Assembly (NCBI RefSeq): GCF_000758685.1
Contig: NZ_CP009286.1
Span: forward strand, 1,146,501-1,210,500
DNA from: Paenibacillus stellifer
Lineage (GTDB): Bacteria > Bacillota > Bacilli > Paenibacillales > Paenibacillaceae
Direction of reading: 5' to 3'
Length of the DNA: 64,000 nt
Below the pieces are notes generated by a model. The model saw only the letters and a list, made by a program, of their open reading frames with translations, was not told the DNA's origin and searched no databases. Below, piece after piece: positions 1 through 8,510 of the stretch; position 1 is the stretch's first letter; the number at the start of each line of letters is the position of its first letter. The translations under genes were made by a program, and so were the position numbers.

Positions 1-1938
1 GGCGTACCGGAGCCAGCTGTGCTGGAGAGCTTCCGGGATTATTTCTCGCTGAAGGGCCACAATTATCGGACGCGCATCGTCGATTATTTCATCAATGGCA
101 TGCTGAACGCGCAAAACGCCGGACGGGACGACGCGCTGGCGGCGGCATTTCGGGTAGTGGAGGGCAGCAGCGAACTGGCGGCCGCGTTCTTCGGCAAGCT
201 GCTCAGTACGCCGGTATTCGCGCGCCTGCTGTTCCAGCCGTATGTGGATGCCCGGCTGGCTTCTGCCGAACAGACCGCGGATTTGATGGAGTTTGTGGCA
301 GACTGGGACCGGTTCATGCCGGAAGCGCTCCGGCTGCCCGCGCTCCGGGACGGGCTGCGGGATTATTTGCCCGAGAAGCTGGAGAGGGAAGAGGATTCCG
401 TCTTGGCGGTGGCCGCGATCCACGACTATATCGAGCAGGCGGAGAAGAGCCGCCGCCGGGGAGCCGGCATCGGCCTGGACGCGCTGGCACTGATGAAGGA
501 GCTGGCGGCTTCGGCTGACCGTTATCTGCTGACCCGGCTGTCGCTTGAGGAGATTACGCAGGAGCAGCTGCTTGAGCTTACTTTCGTACGCTACTCGCTC
601 GATATGGGCGAGTGGGACCCGCCGCTTGATCTTCAGAGCAGACGGAAGGCGAATGTGCTGCGGGCCGCTTACCGCTGGTTCGGCGAGGAAGACCCGGATG
701 CCGGGATTTTCGAGAAGCTCGCGCCGCAGGAGCTGGACGATGTACAGCTCCTGGGGCAGCGCTGGCTGAAAGAGAGCCGGGGAGCGGAGCCGTTTGCCCG
801 GATTCCGCTCGCCTTCTATCACAGCATGAACCGCGAAGGCGGACCGCTGGAATATGAATCCGTGCTGGATCATGTGCGGCGCAAGGCTGGCGACAAGGAG
901 ACCGTGTACCGCTTCCTCGCCTGGTCGCAGGACAAGCCTCTGTTCGCCGTCTCGTCCAAGAAGCTGTATCCAGGCTACCGGCGGGCGATTTTGAAGCATT
1001 TTGCGGCTCATGACCGTGAAGCGTTCAAGAACCGCGATTTCCGCAAAAACGAGCTGGCCGCCGCAGGCCCCGCCCTGCAGGGAGTCTACACGGAGGCCCG
1101 CAATCAATTGGCGCCGCCGCTCCGGAAATGGGCGTCCCGCCGCTTTCCCTTTCTCCTCGGGACGGCGGTGATTGTGCTGCTGGCCGCGACGCTGCTCGTC
1201 TTCCTGCTGACGAGAGGCGCCGGCAACGAAGCGGCGCCGGCCGCTTCGCCGGCGCCTACCGGGGCCGCGATGCCGTCGGCCCCGGCCTATCTCCCGGCCG
1301 CCGTATATCTCGGCGGCGGCGAAGACGGACGCTCGCTGCTGTTCGCCTTCGCGAGCGCGGATGACTGCCGCCAGTTCAACCCGGCGGAAGTCACGGTGGA
1401 TACGGGCGCGGGCGAGCCCGTTATCTATAAGGTGAGCAGCCTGTCCCACGGCTGCTCGCTGCCCGGCGGCTCGCCTGCCGCAAGCGGCGAGCCAGGCTCC
1501 GGCGCGGCATCCGGCACGGCCGCGCCGGAAGGCAGCGCGCTCCCGGCGTCAAGCGCGGGAGCGGACAACAGCGCAGCCGCCGCAGATAACGCGGCGGGCG
1601 GCGCTTCACCATCTCCCGCAGCCGGGGGAGATGGTACATCAGCATCCCCGGCTGTTTCCGGGGATGGCGCTACCGCTGCAAGCGGAGCGGCAGCGGCGTC
1701 CGCGTCGCCGGGCGGAACGGCTTCGCCCGCTCCGGCCGGCGGCCAGGGCGCGGCGGGAAACGCAGTCGCGCCTTACCAGGTGACCGTGACGCTCGCCTCA
1801 ACTCCGACGCTGACAGCCGGAAGCACGATCAAGGCGGAGGACTACACGCTCGTCCTGATGGACAACCCGCTGGCGGCATCTGCGTCGCCTTCACCGTCGC
1901 CATCTGCGGGCGAAACCGCAGAGCCGTCTGCGGAATAG
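1..1938 (+). CDS. Unrecognised protein with one membrane segment and Ala/Pro/Ser-rich C-terminal part (5' partial)
   Basis: The reading frame is open to the first base of the window, so the gene probably starts upstream; a GTG at 19 is the first visible start codon but has no convincing ribosome binding site. About 370 residues of charged, helix-rich sequence (many Arg, Glu, Leu) come first, then one hydrophobic segment near residues 380-400 and a roughly 240-residue low-complexity tail rich in Ala, Ser, Gly and Pro. This suggests a cytoplasmic helical domain, one membrane pass and an exported or wall-spanning tail. I do not recognise a family. A hairpin lies downstream, then the promoter of the B12 locus, so it is probably the last gene of its own unit. 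Confidence 0.75.
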   Translation, partial: GVPEPAVLESFRDYFSLKGHNYRTRIVDYFINGMLNAQNAGRDDALAAAFRVVEGSSELAAAFFGKLLSTPVFARLLFQPYVDARLASAEQTADLMEFVADWDRFMPEALRLPALRDGLRDYLPEKLEREEDSVLAVAAIHDYIEQAEKSRRRGAGIGLDALALMKELAASADRYLLTRLSLEEITQEQLLELTFVRYSLDMGEWDPPLDLQSRRKANVLRAAYRWFGEEDPDAGIFEKLAPQELDDVQLLGQRWLKESRGAEPFARIPLAFYHSMNREGGPLEYESVLDHVRRKAGDKETVYRFLAWSQDKPLFAVSSKKLYPGYRRAILKHFAAHDREAFKNRDFRKNELAAAGPALQGVYTEARNQLAPPLRKWASRRFPFLLGTAVIVLLAATLLVFLLTRGAGNEAAPAASPAPTGAAMPSAPAYLPAAVYLGGGEDGRSLLFAFASADDCRQFNPAEVTVDTGAGEPVIYKVSSLSHGCSLPGGSPAASGEPGSGAASGTAAPEGSALPASSAGADNSAAAADNAAGGASPSPAAGGDGTSASPAVSGDGATAASGAAAASASPGGTASPAPAGGQGAAGNAVAPYQVTVTLASTPTLTAGSTIKAEDYTLVLMDNPLAASASPSPSPSAGETAEPSAE

Positions 1939-2167
1939 CGGGAGACTGCCCCGTGATACCATAACCCTGCACGGCGCCTTCGCCTCCCAAGGATAAACGC
2001 CTTATGGTGTCTTCTGACGCCATGCGTTTACCGGGAAATAGAAGACCATGATAAGCGCTCAGCTTATACATTCTTCTATTTCGAGCTGCGAGGTCCGTCA
2101 TACGGGGTTATTTTTGCGATAGAGGGATGCCGCGGGCATATTCTTCGCACTGTAAGACTTTAGGATA
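1939..2167. other. Non-coding stretch after the first gene, with one strong hairpin
   Basis: No convincing gene is visible. A nearly perfect hairpin at 1995-2029 pairs AAACGC with GCGTTT and has further pairing inside. It is not followed by a T run, so it could be a weak terminator or an mRNA end-protecting structure. Apart from this I see nothing before the promoter at 2168. Confidence 0.4.
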
Positions 2168-2196
2168 TGGACAACCTTCACAATTACCGATATGAT
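2168..2196 (+). promoter_or_regulatory. Probable vegetative promoter of the B12 riboswitch operon
   Basis: TGGACA at 2168-2173 and TATGAT at 2191-2196 are separated by 17 bases, a good sigma-A arrangement. Transcription would begin near 2203, about 20 bases before the riboswitch aptamer. Confidence 0.5.
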
Positions 2197-2224
2197 AAAT
2201 GATGTTTAAAAATGAATACGTCTT

Positions 2225-2402
2225 AAAAAAGGTGCGGGTCCCTTGCGGGCCCGCTTAAAAGGGAAGCCGGTTGAAATCCGGCGCGGTCCCGCCACTGTAA
2301 TTGCGGAGCGTCCCTCCGAGTTAGCTGGCCACTGCTCTCTTGATGGAGCGGGAAGGCCGGAGGGAAGCGGTGAGGCATAAGCCAGGAGACCTGCCTTTTT
2401 GT
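2225..2402 (+). promoter_or_regulatory. Cobalamin (adenosylcobalamin-type) riboswitch aptamer
   Basis: The conserved landmarks of a B12 aptamer appear in order: a GGTGCGGGTCCC stem start, GGGAAGCCGGTTGAAATCCG, the core GCGGTCCCGCCACTGTAA, a GGAGGG arm, and the 3' box AAGCCAGGAGACCTGCC ending near 2397. B12 riboswitches usually repress B12 uptake and synthesis genes when the cofactor is abundant. All five downstream genes fit cobalamin capture and import, which supports the call. Confidence 0.93.
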
Positions 2403-2586
2403 CACATACGGCAGCGCGAAGCGCCAGACGACTTCGCTTCGCGGCGTATGTTATTCGGGCGGCGGACAGAGATTGCGGTCCGCTCCGCCCGGATCAGGAG
2501 CGGATGTCCTTCGGGGGGTGAGGGCATCTGCGCGGAAGAACCGGCCGATATCCGGAATCGATGCTGCATCGTTTCCGGCTCTATGA

Positions 2587-2620
2587 GAAGACCGCTCCCT
2601 CTTGGGGGTGGTCTTTTTTT
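2587..2620 (+). terminator. Rho-independent terminator, probable expression platform of the B12 riboswitch
   Basis: A GACC-rich hairpin (AGACC...GGTCT) is followed by seven Ts, 140 bases before the next start codon. Its position between aptamer and first gene suggests premature termination when B12 binds. The gap of nearly 190 bases from the aptamer is longer than usual, so an intervening antiterminator must be assumed. Confidence 0.7.
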
Positions 2621-2763
2621 CCCGGGAATAGAAGGGCCTACAAGCCTCACCGTGTAACCGGCCCGATATTTCCCATGTACGCTTGACGTCTTTAGGATGC
2701 GGACTTCGCGATTATCCTTGATGAACGACTCCCGACTATTTTTACAGGAAAGAGGATGAGGCA

Positions 2764-4890
2764 ATGCTGCACAGAGTTTATTCGAGAGCAAGCGCGCTCG
2801 GAATGGCATTATTGTTAGTTATTTCACTGGTTGGCGGATCTTTCTCCTCAGGAGCAGGCACGGCAGCGGCTGCTGCATCCGGCAGCTCCGCTTCGGCGGC
2901 AGCTTCCAGCAGCTCTGTCAGCGCAACCGAGGCGGTCTATTCGGCCGCCGAGTATGTGCTGAGCCAGGGCGTAACTTCCGATTGGCAGGCAATCGGACTG
3001 GCGCAGGCGGGATATCAACTCCCCGCTTCCTATGTAACGTCTCTGGAAAGCCAGGTTAAGACTGGCGCCGCCAAGTTCTCGGCAACGGATTATGCGCGCA
3101 CGGTGCTGGCGGTTAAAGCGGCCGGTCAGGACCCGACTTCTTTTGCCGGAGTCAATCTGGTTGAGAAGGTATACGGCAACACCGGACTGAAGGGAACGCT
3201 CAACGGCTATGTGTTCAGCCTGATCGCTCTCGGCTCCGGGGATTACAGCATCCCGGCCGGCGCGGTGTGGACCAAAGACAAGCTCGTTCAGCGGATTCTG
3301 AAGAGCCAGAACAGTGACGGCGGCTTCACGCTGATTGCCGGAAGCGCAAGCGATCCCGACATGACGGCCATGGCGCTTACCGCGCTGTCGCCTTATAAAG
3401 GACAAGCCGATGTGGACGCAGCTGGTAAAAAGGCAGTAGCCTGGCTGTCCAAGCAGCAGTCATCGAACGGCGGCTATGGCGCGAGCAGTGAGAGCGCAGC
3501 GCAGGCAGTTATCGCACTGTCGGCCTATGGCATTGACCCTGCCGGAGCCGATTTCACCAAGAACGGCGCGACGCTGGTCAGCCGCCTGCTGAGCTTCCGT
3601 CTCGCGGACGGCAGCTTCTCGCACACACTGGGCGGCGGCAGCAATGTGCTGGCGACCGAGCAGGCGCTTGAAGCGCTCGCGGCATATGGCCTGTATGCCA
3701 AAGGCAACGGCAATCTGTATGACTTTACCGCTAACCCGCTGGCTGCAAAGCCGAAGGTGCAGGTAAGGGTTGACGTAGAAGGACCGACAGCTTCCATCGG
3801 CGGCGGCACGGTCTATAGCGGCATTGCCCTGGACGCGTTGAACAAGCTGGCCCAGGCCGAAGGCTTCGCCGTTGAGACGAAATCCAGCTCGTTCGGCATC
3901 TTCGTTGCCGGCATAGGCGGTGTGGGTTCGGCAAGATTCGGCGGATATGACGGATGGATGTACACGATTCAGCGCGGAGGCAAGTGGCTTAACGTCTATG
4001 ACGCGGTTGACCAGCTTACGCTGCAGGCAGGCGATCATCTCGTGTTCTACTACGGGGATTATGGCGTAACGAAGCTGGTGGATTCCGTCACCTATCAACC
4101 GGCTGAACCGAAGGAGGGCACACCGCTTCAAGTCACTGTGAGCAGTCTCGCCTGGGACTTTGACGGCAATCCCGTAACTGCGGGCGCAGCAGGCGTTACC
4201 GTCTCCATCGGCGGGAAGACGGCAGTGACCGACGGCAAGGGCGTCGCATCGTTTGGCTCTGATCTGCCTCCAGGCAGCCAGACGGTGGAGATTACGGGCT
4301 ATAAGGAGAATGCAGTACCATCAGTGGTCCGGTATACGGGCTCCGTGAAGGTGACCGCTCTGACGATTTTCACCGACGAGAAGCAGATTTCGCCTTGGGC
4401 GGTGGCATCCGTACATGCCGTATATAACAGCAAGCTGATGGAAGGCGTAGGCAGCGGCAAGCCGACCTTCGCTCCGAAGGCGAAGATCACCCGCGCCCAG
4501 TTCGCAGCCCTGCTGCTTCGTCTTACGGGCAATGAACCGTCAGCTTCCGGCACCGCAAGCTTCAGCGACGTGAAGGCCGGTTCGTGGTATTATGGTTATG
4601 TTGTGAAAGCGAAAGCGCTCGGCCTGATCGGCGGCGTAACCACGACATCCTTCAAGCCGGACGCGTACATTACCCGCCAGGATATGGCGGTCATGATTGC
4701 GCGGGCTTACAAGCTGTCTCCTTTGACGAAGACCACTTTCACCGACAGCGGCAAAATCAGTTCGTACGCGCTGAACGCCGTGAACGCCATGACGGAAAAA
4801 GGCTACATGACCGGCATCGGCTCGGCCTTTGATCCGCAGGGTCTGGTGACGCGCGAAATGGCGGCTGTTGTAGCCTCCAGATTGCCTTAA
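2764..4890 (+). CDS. S-layer-anchored intrinsic factor/transcobalamin-like cobalamin-binding protein (predicted)
   Basis: A 708-residue secreted protein. A signal peptide occupies about residues 1-37. Residues 45-330 form helical-hairpin repeats of the prenyltransferase/terpenoid-cyclase barrel type, with turns such as NSDGGFT and SSNGGYG. Residues about 335-440 look like a DUF4430 domain, the family related to the C-terminal beta domain of transcobalamin and intrinsic factor, with YDGWMYTIQRGGKW and a closing AGDHLVFYYGDYG. An Ig-like spacer follows (about 445-535), then three SLH repeats (about 540-708; FSDV, FTDS, ITRAQ, ITRQD, VTREM) that would bind wall polymer. The barrel-plus-beta order matches eukaryotic B12 carriers. 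The B12 riboswitch upstream and the ECF genes downstream argue for B12 capture at the cell surface. Direct binding is inferred, not shown. The ATG follows AGGAAAGAGGATGAG. Confidence 0.85.
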   Translation: MLHRVYSRASALGMALLLVISLVGGSFSSGAGTAAAAASGSSASAAASSSSVSATEAVYSAAEYVLSQGVTSDWQAIGLAQAGYQLPASYVTSLESQVKTGAAKFSATDYARTVLAVKAAGQDPTSFAGVNLVEKVYGNTGLKGTLNGYVFSLIALGSGDYSIPAGAVWTKDKLVQRILKSQNSDGGFTLIAGSASDPDMTAMALTALSPYKGQADVDAAGKKAVAWLSKQQSSNGGYGASSESAAQAVIALSAYGIDPAGADFTKNGATLVSRLLSFRLADGSFSHTLGGGSNVLATEQALEALAAYGLYAKGNGNLYDFTANPLAAKPKVQVRVDVEGPTASIGGGTVYSGIALDALNKLAQAEGFAVETKSSSFGIFVAGIGGVGSARFGGYDGWMYTIQRGGKWLNVYDAVDQLTLQAGDHLVFYYGDYGVTKLVDSVTYQPAEPKEGTPLQVTVSSLAWDFDGNPVTAGAAGVTVSIGGKTAVTDGKGVASFGSDLPPGSQTVEITGYKENAVPSVVRYTGSVKVTALTIFTDEKQISPWAVASVHAVYNSKLMEGVGSGKPTFAPKAKITRAQFAALLLRLTGNEPSASGTASFSDVKAGSWYYGYVVKAKALGLIGGVTTTSFKPDAYITRQDMAVMIARAYKLSPLTKTTFTDSGKISSYALNAVNAMTEKGYMTGIGSAFDPQGLVTREMAAVVASRLP

Positions 4891-5027
4891 GCCTTAACCT
4901 TAAGCAAGAAGTCAAACTTTAAGCTCAGGGCAGTCCCGCTCTTCCGAGCAGGAGTATTCAAATATTCGAAGGTGCGGATCGCCGCCGGAACCTTGGCGGC
5001 GCCCGCGCGCCAATTACATTCCACATC

Positions 5028-5060
5028 GAACGGGGGAGGCAAGAGTGCCCCCGTTCTTTC
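5028..5060 (+). terminator. Intra-operon hairpin, possible attenuator
   Basis: GAACGGGGG at 5028-5036 pairs perfectly with CCCCCGTTC at 5048-5056 and is followed by a short, interrupted T stretch. It lies in the 196-base gap between the SLH protein and the lipoprotein. It could lower expression of the transporter genes relative to the surface protein, or protect the upstream mRNA. Confidence 0.45.
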
Positions 5061-5086
5061 CCGTTTAATGGAGGTGCAGGTCAACG

Positions 5087-5959
5087 ATGAGGATTACGTT
5101 CCGTCAAGCCAGTGCAAGACTGCTCCCGGTGCTGCTGCTGTCCGCCGCCCTGCTGTCCGGCTGCGCTTCGGACCGCGGCGCGGCCCCGGCGGGCAGTGCG
5201 CCGCCCGCCGCCCAGACCGCCGCCGCCGAGGATATCGGCGGCGCATTGGAGCCGGCTTCCGCTTCGCCGGAAGCCGGCTCCGTGCCCGGCGCGGATGCCT
5301 CGCCGGGCGTGACAGCGGCCGCCGGAACGCCAGCGGCCGCAGAAGCCTCGGCCGGGGCGGCGACCGCCCGGCCGTCATCAGCTCCCGGCGCTGCGCAGCC
5401 GGGAGTCGGAACCGCCGCCGCAGGCACAGCGCCGGCGGCATCCCTCCGGGCCGGAACTGACGGCCCGGGCAAGAGCGCGCCGGCCGGCAGCGCGGCGCCC
5501 AAGGCATCGGCGGCGGCGAAGCCCGCCGCCTCGGCGCAAGCTTCCGCCGGCACCGTGAAGCCGGCGGCCACGGCCAAGCCGTCCCAGGCTCCGGCGCCAT
5601 CCCCCTCGCCCAAGGCGACGTCCGTTACCATGTCGATCATAGGCGACGACCAGACCGGAACGATTCTGCCGCCGACCGCAGTCGATGTGCAGGAGGGAGA
5701 TACGGCACTGGAGGTACTGAAGCGGGCCACCCGCGCCCGCAAAATCCAGATGGAGTACAGCGGAGCCAAGGCCTTCAGCTATGTCCGGGGGATCGATAAT
5801 CTGTATGAGCAGGACCGGGGTGCGGAGAGCGGCTGGATGTACCGGGTGAACGGTGAATTCCCGAGCGAAAGCGCAGGGGCGTACCGCCTCTCTCCGGGGG
5901 ATAAGCTCGACTGGCTGTACACGCTGGATATGGGCAAAGACCTGGGAGCTCCAAGATGA
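5087..5959 (+). CDS. DUF4430-domain lipoprotein, predicted cobalamin-binding relay protein
   Basis: A 290-residue lipoprotein. The signal peptide ends in the lipobox L-S-G-C with the lipidated Cys at residue 26. Residues about 27-180 form a long Ala/Pro/Ser/Gly linker, long enough to reach through the wall. The C-terminal 105 residues match the DUF4430 pattern of the preceding gene (GDTALEVLKRA..., ESGWMYRVNGEFP, LSPGDKLDWLYTLD). It lacks the helical barrel, so it is the beta domain alone on a membrane anchor. It overlaps ecfT by four bases (ATGA), which implies translational coupling. The inferred role is to hold or hand over B12 between the S-layer protein and the ECF transporter; this is unproven. 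Confidence 0.82.
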   Translation: MRITFRQASARLLPVLLLSAALLSGCASDRGAAPAGSAPPAAQTAAAEDIGGALEPASASPEAGSVPGADASPGVTAAAGTPAAAEASAGAATARPSSAPGAAQPGVGTAAAGTAPAASLRAGTDGPGKSAPAGSAAPKASAAAKPAASAQASAGTVKPAATAKPSQAPAPSPSPKATSVTMSIIGDDQTGTILPPTAVDVQEGDTALEVLKRATRARKIQMEYSGAKAFSYVRGIDNLYEQDRGAESGWMYRVNGEFPSESAGAYRLSPGDKLDWLYTLDMGKDLGAPR

Positions 5960-6897
5960 GCGGCTTCCGGTCTATGCACCCGGCGGTGACGATCGTCTAC
6001 TACGCCGGTCTGCTGGCGTTCACGCTGCTGCTCTTCCACCCGCTGTTTCTGGTTACGGAAATCGCAGCTCTGACCGGGCTGCTCGTTCTACAGGGGCAGG
6101 GGAGAACGCTGGTACGGAGTCTTCCCTTTGTCCTGATCGTCGCAGTACCTGCCGCGCTGCTCAATCCGCTGTTCTCGCATCGGGGCGCCGTCATTCTGTT
6201 CTATTTTATGGACCAGCCCATTACGCTTGAGGCTGTGCTCTACGGGCTCATGATGATGCTTGTGCTGCTGTCGGTGGTTATTTTGTTTCTGTCTTACAAC
6301 TACACGGTGACACCGGACCGTTTCCTGTATTTGTTCGGCTCGGCGGCCCCCACAACCGCCCTGCTCGCGCTGATGACGCTCCGCTTCGTGCCGCTCTTTC
6401 AGCGGCGGCTTGCGAAGATCACGCTTATTCAGGGAGCGCGGGGGATTACTGTGGCTAAAGGCAGCCTCCGCGCCCGCATGTCAAGCGGCATGACGCTGCT
6501 GAAGACGCTCCTGAGCTGGTCGCTGGAGGAGGCGCTGCAGACTGCGGACTCCATGAAAGCCCGCGGCTATGGAATACGCCGCCGCAGCTCCTATTCGGTT
6601 CACCGGCTGGAGCGCCGGGACCGGGCGGCTCTGATCGTGCTGGGAGCCACGGCTGCCGGCATTGTGTGGGGCTGGTACGAAGGATTCGGATATATCATGA
6701 TCTATCCCCGGATGCGTCCCCATATGTTTACATATGCCGAAGCGGGGATGTACGCCGCCTTTTGCTTATTTACGATGCTTCCGCTGTGGGTGGAAGGGAA
6801 GGAGATCTGGTTATGGAAATACTCCGGGCGCAGGAGCTTTCGTTCCGCTATCCCGAAGCGTCCCGGCCTTCATTGGACCGAATATCGTTCGGAATAG
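5956..6897 (+). CDS. ecfT: ECF transporter transmembrane T component
   Basis: A 313-residue membrane protein with about five hydrophobic segments. It carries the two Arg motifs typical of EcfT coupling helices, QGARGI and MKARGYG, which contact the ATPases. It begins in the stop codon of the lipoprotein gene and overlaps the ATPase gene by 85 bases. In ECF importers this subunit couples ATP hydrolysis to tumbling of the S component. Here it belongs to a dedicated (group I-like) module with its own ATPase and S component. Confidence 0.9.
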   Translation: MSGFRSMHPAVTIVYYAGLLAFTLLLFHPLFLVTEIAALTGLLVLQGQGRTLVRSLPFVLIVAVPAALLNPLFSHRGAVILFYFMDQPITLEAVLYGLMMMLVLLSVVILFLSYNYTVTPDRFLYLFGSAAPTTALLALMTLRFVPLFQRRLAKITLIQGARGITVAKGSLRARMSSGMTLLKTLLSWSLEEALQTADSMKARGYGIRRRSSYSVHRLERRDRAALIVLGATAAGIVWGWYEGFGYIMIYPRMRPHMFTYAEAGMYAAFCLFTMLPLWVEGKEIWLWKYSGRRSFRSAIPKRPGLHWTEYRSE

Positions 6898-8510
6898 AGG
6901 AAGGGGAGTTCATCGTTCTCTGCGGGCCTTCGGGCAGCGGGAAGACGACGCTCCTTCGGCATCTCAAACGGGAGCTTGCACCGGTCGGGGAGAAGAGCGG
7001 AACCGTGCTGTACAGGGGGATGGAGCTTGGCGAGCTTCCGCCCGAGACGGCCGCCGGCGAGATTGGCATGGTCTTTCAGAATCCGGATGCGCAGATTGTC
7101 ATGGAGACCGTATGGCAGGAGCTGGCTTTCTCTATGGAAAATATGGGGCTGCCGCCTTCCGTGATGCGCAGCAGACTGGCGGAGTTCGCCGGATTGTTCA
7201 ATCTGGAGCCGCTGCTCTATAAGCCGGTTCACGAGCTGTCTGGCGGCCAGAAGCAGCTGGTCAATCTTGCTTCCGTGCTGCTGCTTCACCCCCGGCTGCT
7301 GCTGCTCGATGAACCGACATCCCAGCTCGATCCTGTGGCGTCCCGGGAGTTCATCCATCTGCTGCGGAGGCTGAACGAGGAATTGTCGATGACGATTATC
7401 CTGAGCGAACACCGCCTGGAGGAGGCGATGCCGCTCGCAGACCGGGTTCTGGTCATGGAGGAAGGCAGGCTTGCCGCCTGCGGCACTCCCCGGGAGCTGG
7501 TGCTTGCCAGCGGCCGGGAGGCAGGGAAGGGGCTGGAGCCGTACCTTCCGTCGGCGTCGCGCCTGTTCCTGGCGCTGTCTCCAGAGCCGGACGACCGTCG
7601 GCCGGATCAGGTTCCATTGACCGTCCGCGAAGGCAAACGCTGGCTTGGCGAAGCCGCCGTAAGCCGCCGTCTCCAGCCGGAAGCGGCTTCGGCCATCAGC
7701 CTATCTTCGCCCGGACCCGCCGCACTTCATGGCGCGGCCGGAAGTGCGGATAGGGGCATCACTGCTTCGAAGCCGCTGCTCGAATGCCGGGGAATTTCGT
7801 TCCGCTATGAGAAGGACGGCCCTGAGGTTCTGCGGAAGCTGGATTTCTCCCTATACAGAAGCGAGCTCACCGCAATTCTCGGCGGCAACGGGGCCGGCAA
7901 ATCGACACTGCTTCAAGTAATGGCCGGTCTGCTTAAGCCGCAGCGCGGACGTCTGAAGCCGGGGAGCGGCATGACGGCGGGCTATCTGGCGCAGAACCCG
8001 CTGCTCTACTTCAGCCACGATACGGTGGCGGAGGAGCTGGTGCATATGGCCCGCTATGCGGGTCTGTCGGCGGCGGAGGGGGAACGGGAAATCAGTGCTT
8101 TGACGGATAAGCTGGGGCTTGGCGGCGTGCTGGACAGCCATCCGCAGGATATTAGCGGGGGCGAGCAGCAGCGGACTGCGCTTGCCCTGGTGCTGCTGCT
8201 GCGTCCGGATATTCTGCTGCTGGATGAGCCGACCAAAGGGCTGGACCCGTCAGCCAAGGAGGAGCTGGCGGAGCTGCTGGGCGCTCTCGCCTTGGAGGGC
8301 CGGAATGTTACTATAGTTACGCATGATGTCGAATTCGCGGCCCGCTGCGCCACACGCTGTGCCATGCTGTTTGACGGCGGTATAGCGGCGGAAGGAACGC
8401 CGTCCGCTTTTTTCGGCGCCAATTATTTCTACACGACAGCCGTTGGCCGGATCGTGCGCGACTGGCTGCCTGAAGCGCTGACGGTTGAGGATGTGATGGC
8501 GCGATGGTGA
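6813..8510 (+). CDS. ecfA: ECF transporter ATPase, EcfA-EcfA' fusion
   Basis: The start at 6813 is chosen because GGAAGGAG precedes it and the protein then opens MEILRAQELSFRY, a normal ABC N terminus; an upstream in-frame start would overlap ecfT further. The 565-residue product holds two complete ABC ATPase domains. The first has Walker A GPSGSGKTT near residue 38, signature LSGGQKQ and Walker B LLLLDEPTSQLDP. The second has GGNGAGKST near residue 357, signature ISGGEQQR and ILLLDEPTKGLDP. The two halves would form the usual heterodimer-like engine in one chain. The stop overlaps the S-component start (ATGGTGA). Confidence 0.93.
   Translation: MEILRAQELSFRYPEASRPSLDRISFGIEEGEFIVLCGPSGSGKTTLLRHLKRELAPVGEKSGTVLYRGMELGELPPETAAGEIGMVFQNPDAQIVMETVWQELAFSMENMGLPPSVMRSRLAEFAGLFNLEPLLYKPVHELSGGQKQLVNLASVLLLHPRLLLLDEPTSQLDPVASREFIHLLRRLNEELSMTIILSEHRLEEAMPLADRVLVMEEGRLAACGTPRELVLASGREAGKGLEPYLPSASRLFLALSPEPDDRRPDQVPLTVREGKRWLGEAAVSRRLQPEAASAISLSSPGPAALHGAAGSADRGITASKPLLECRGISFRYEKDGPEVLRKLDFSLYRSELTAILGGNGAGKSTLLQVMAGLLKPQRGRLKPGSGMTAGYLAQNPLLYFSHDTVAEELVHMARYAGLSAAEGEREISALTDKLGLGGVLDSHPQDISGGEQQRTALALVLLLRPDILLLDEPTKGLDPSAKEELAELLGALALEGRNVTIVTHDVEFAARCATRCAMLFDGGIAAEGTPSAFFGANYFYTTAVGRIVRDWLPEALTVEDVMARW

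Noticed and set aside
2710..2715. Second promoter directly before the SLH gene (TTGACG 2683, GATTAT 2710)
   Set aside because: The spacing of 21 bases is too long for sigma-A, so a riboswitch-independent promoter is not supported.
5094..5769. Several overlapping frames on both strands across the lipoprotein gene
   Set aside because: They result from the GC-rich Ala/Pro linker, which lacks stops in all frames. Lipobox and DUF4430 identify the true frame.
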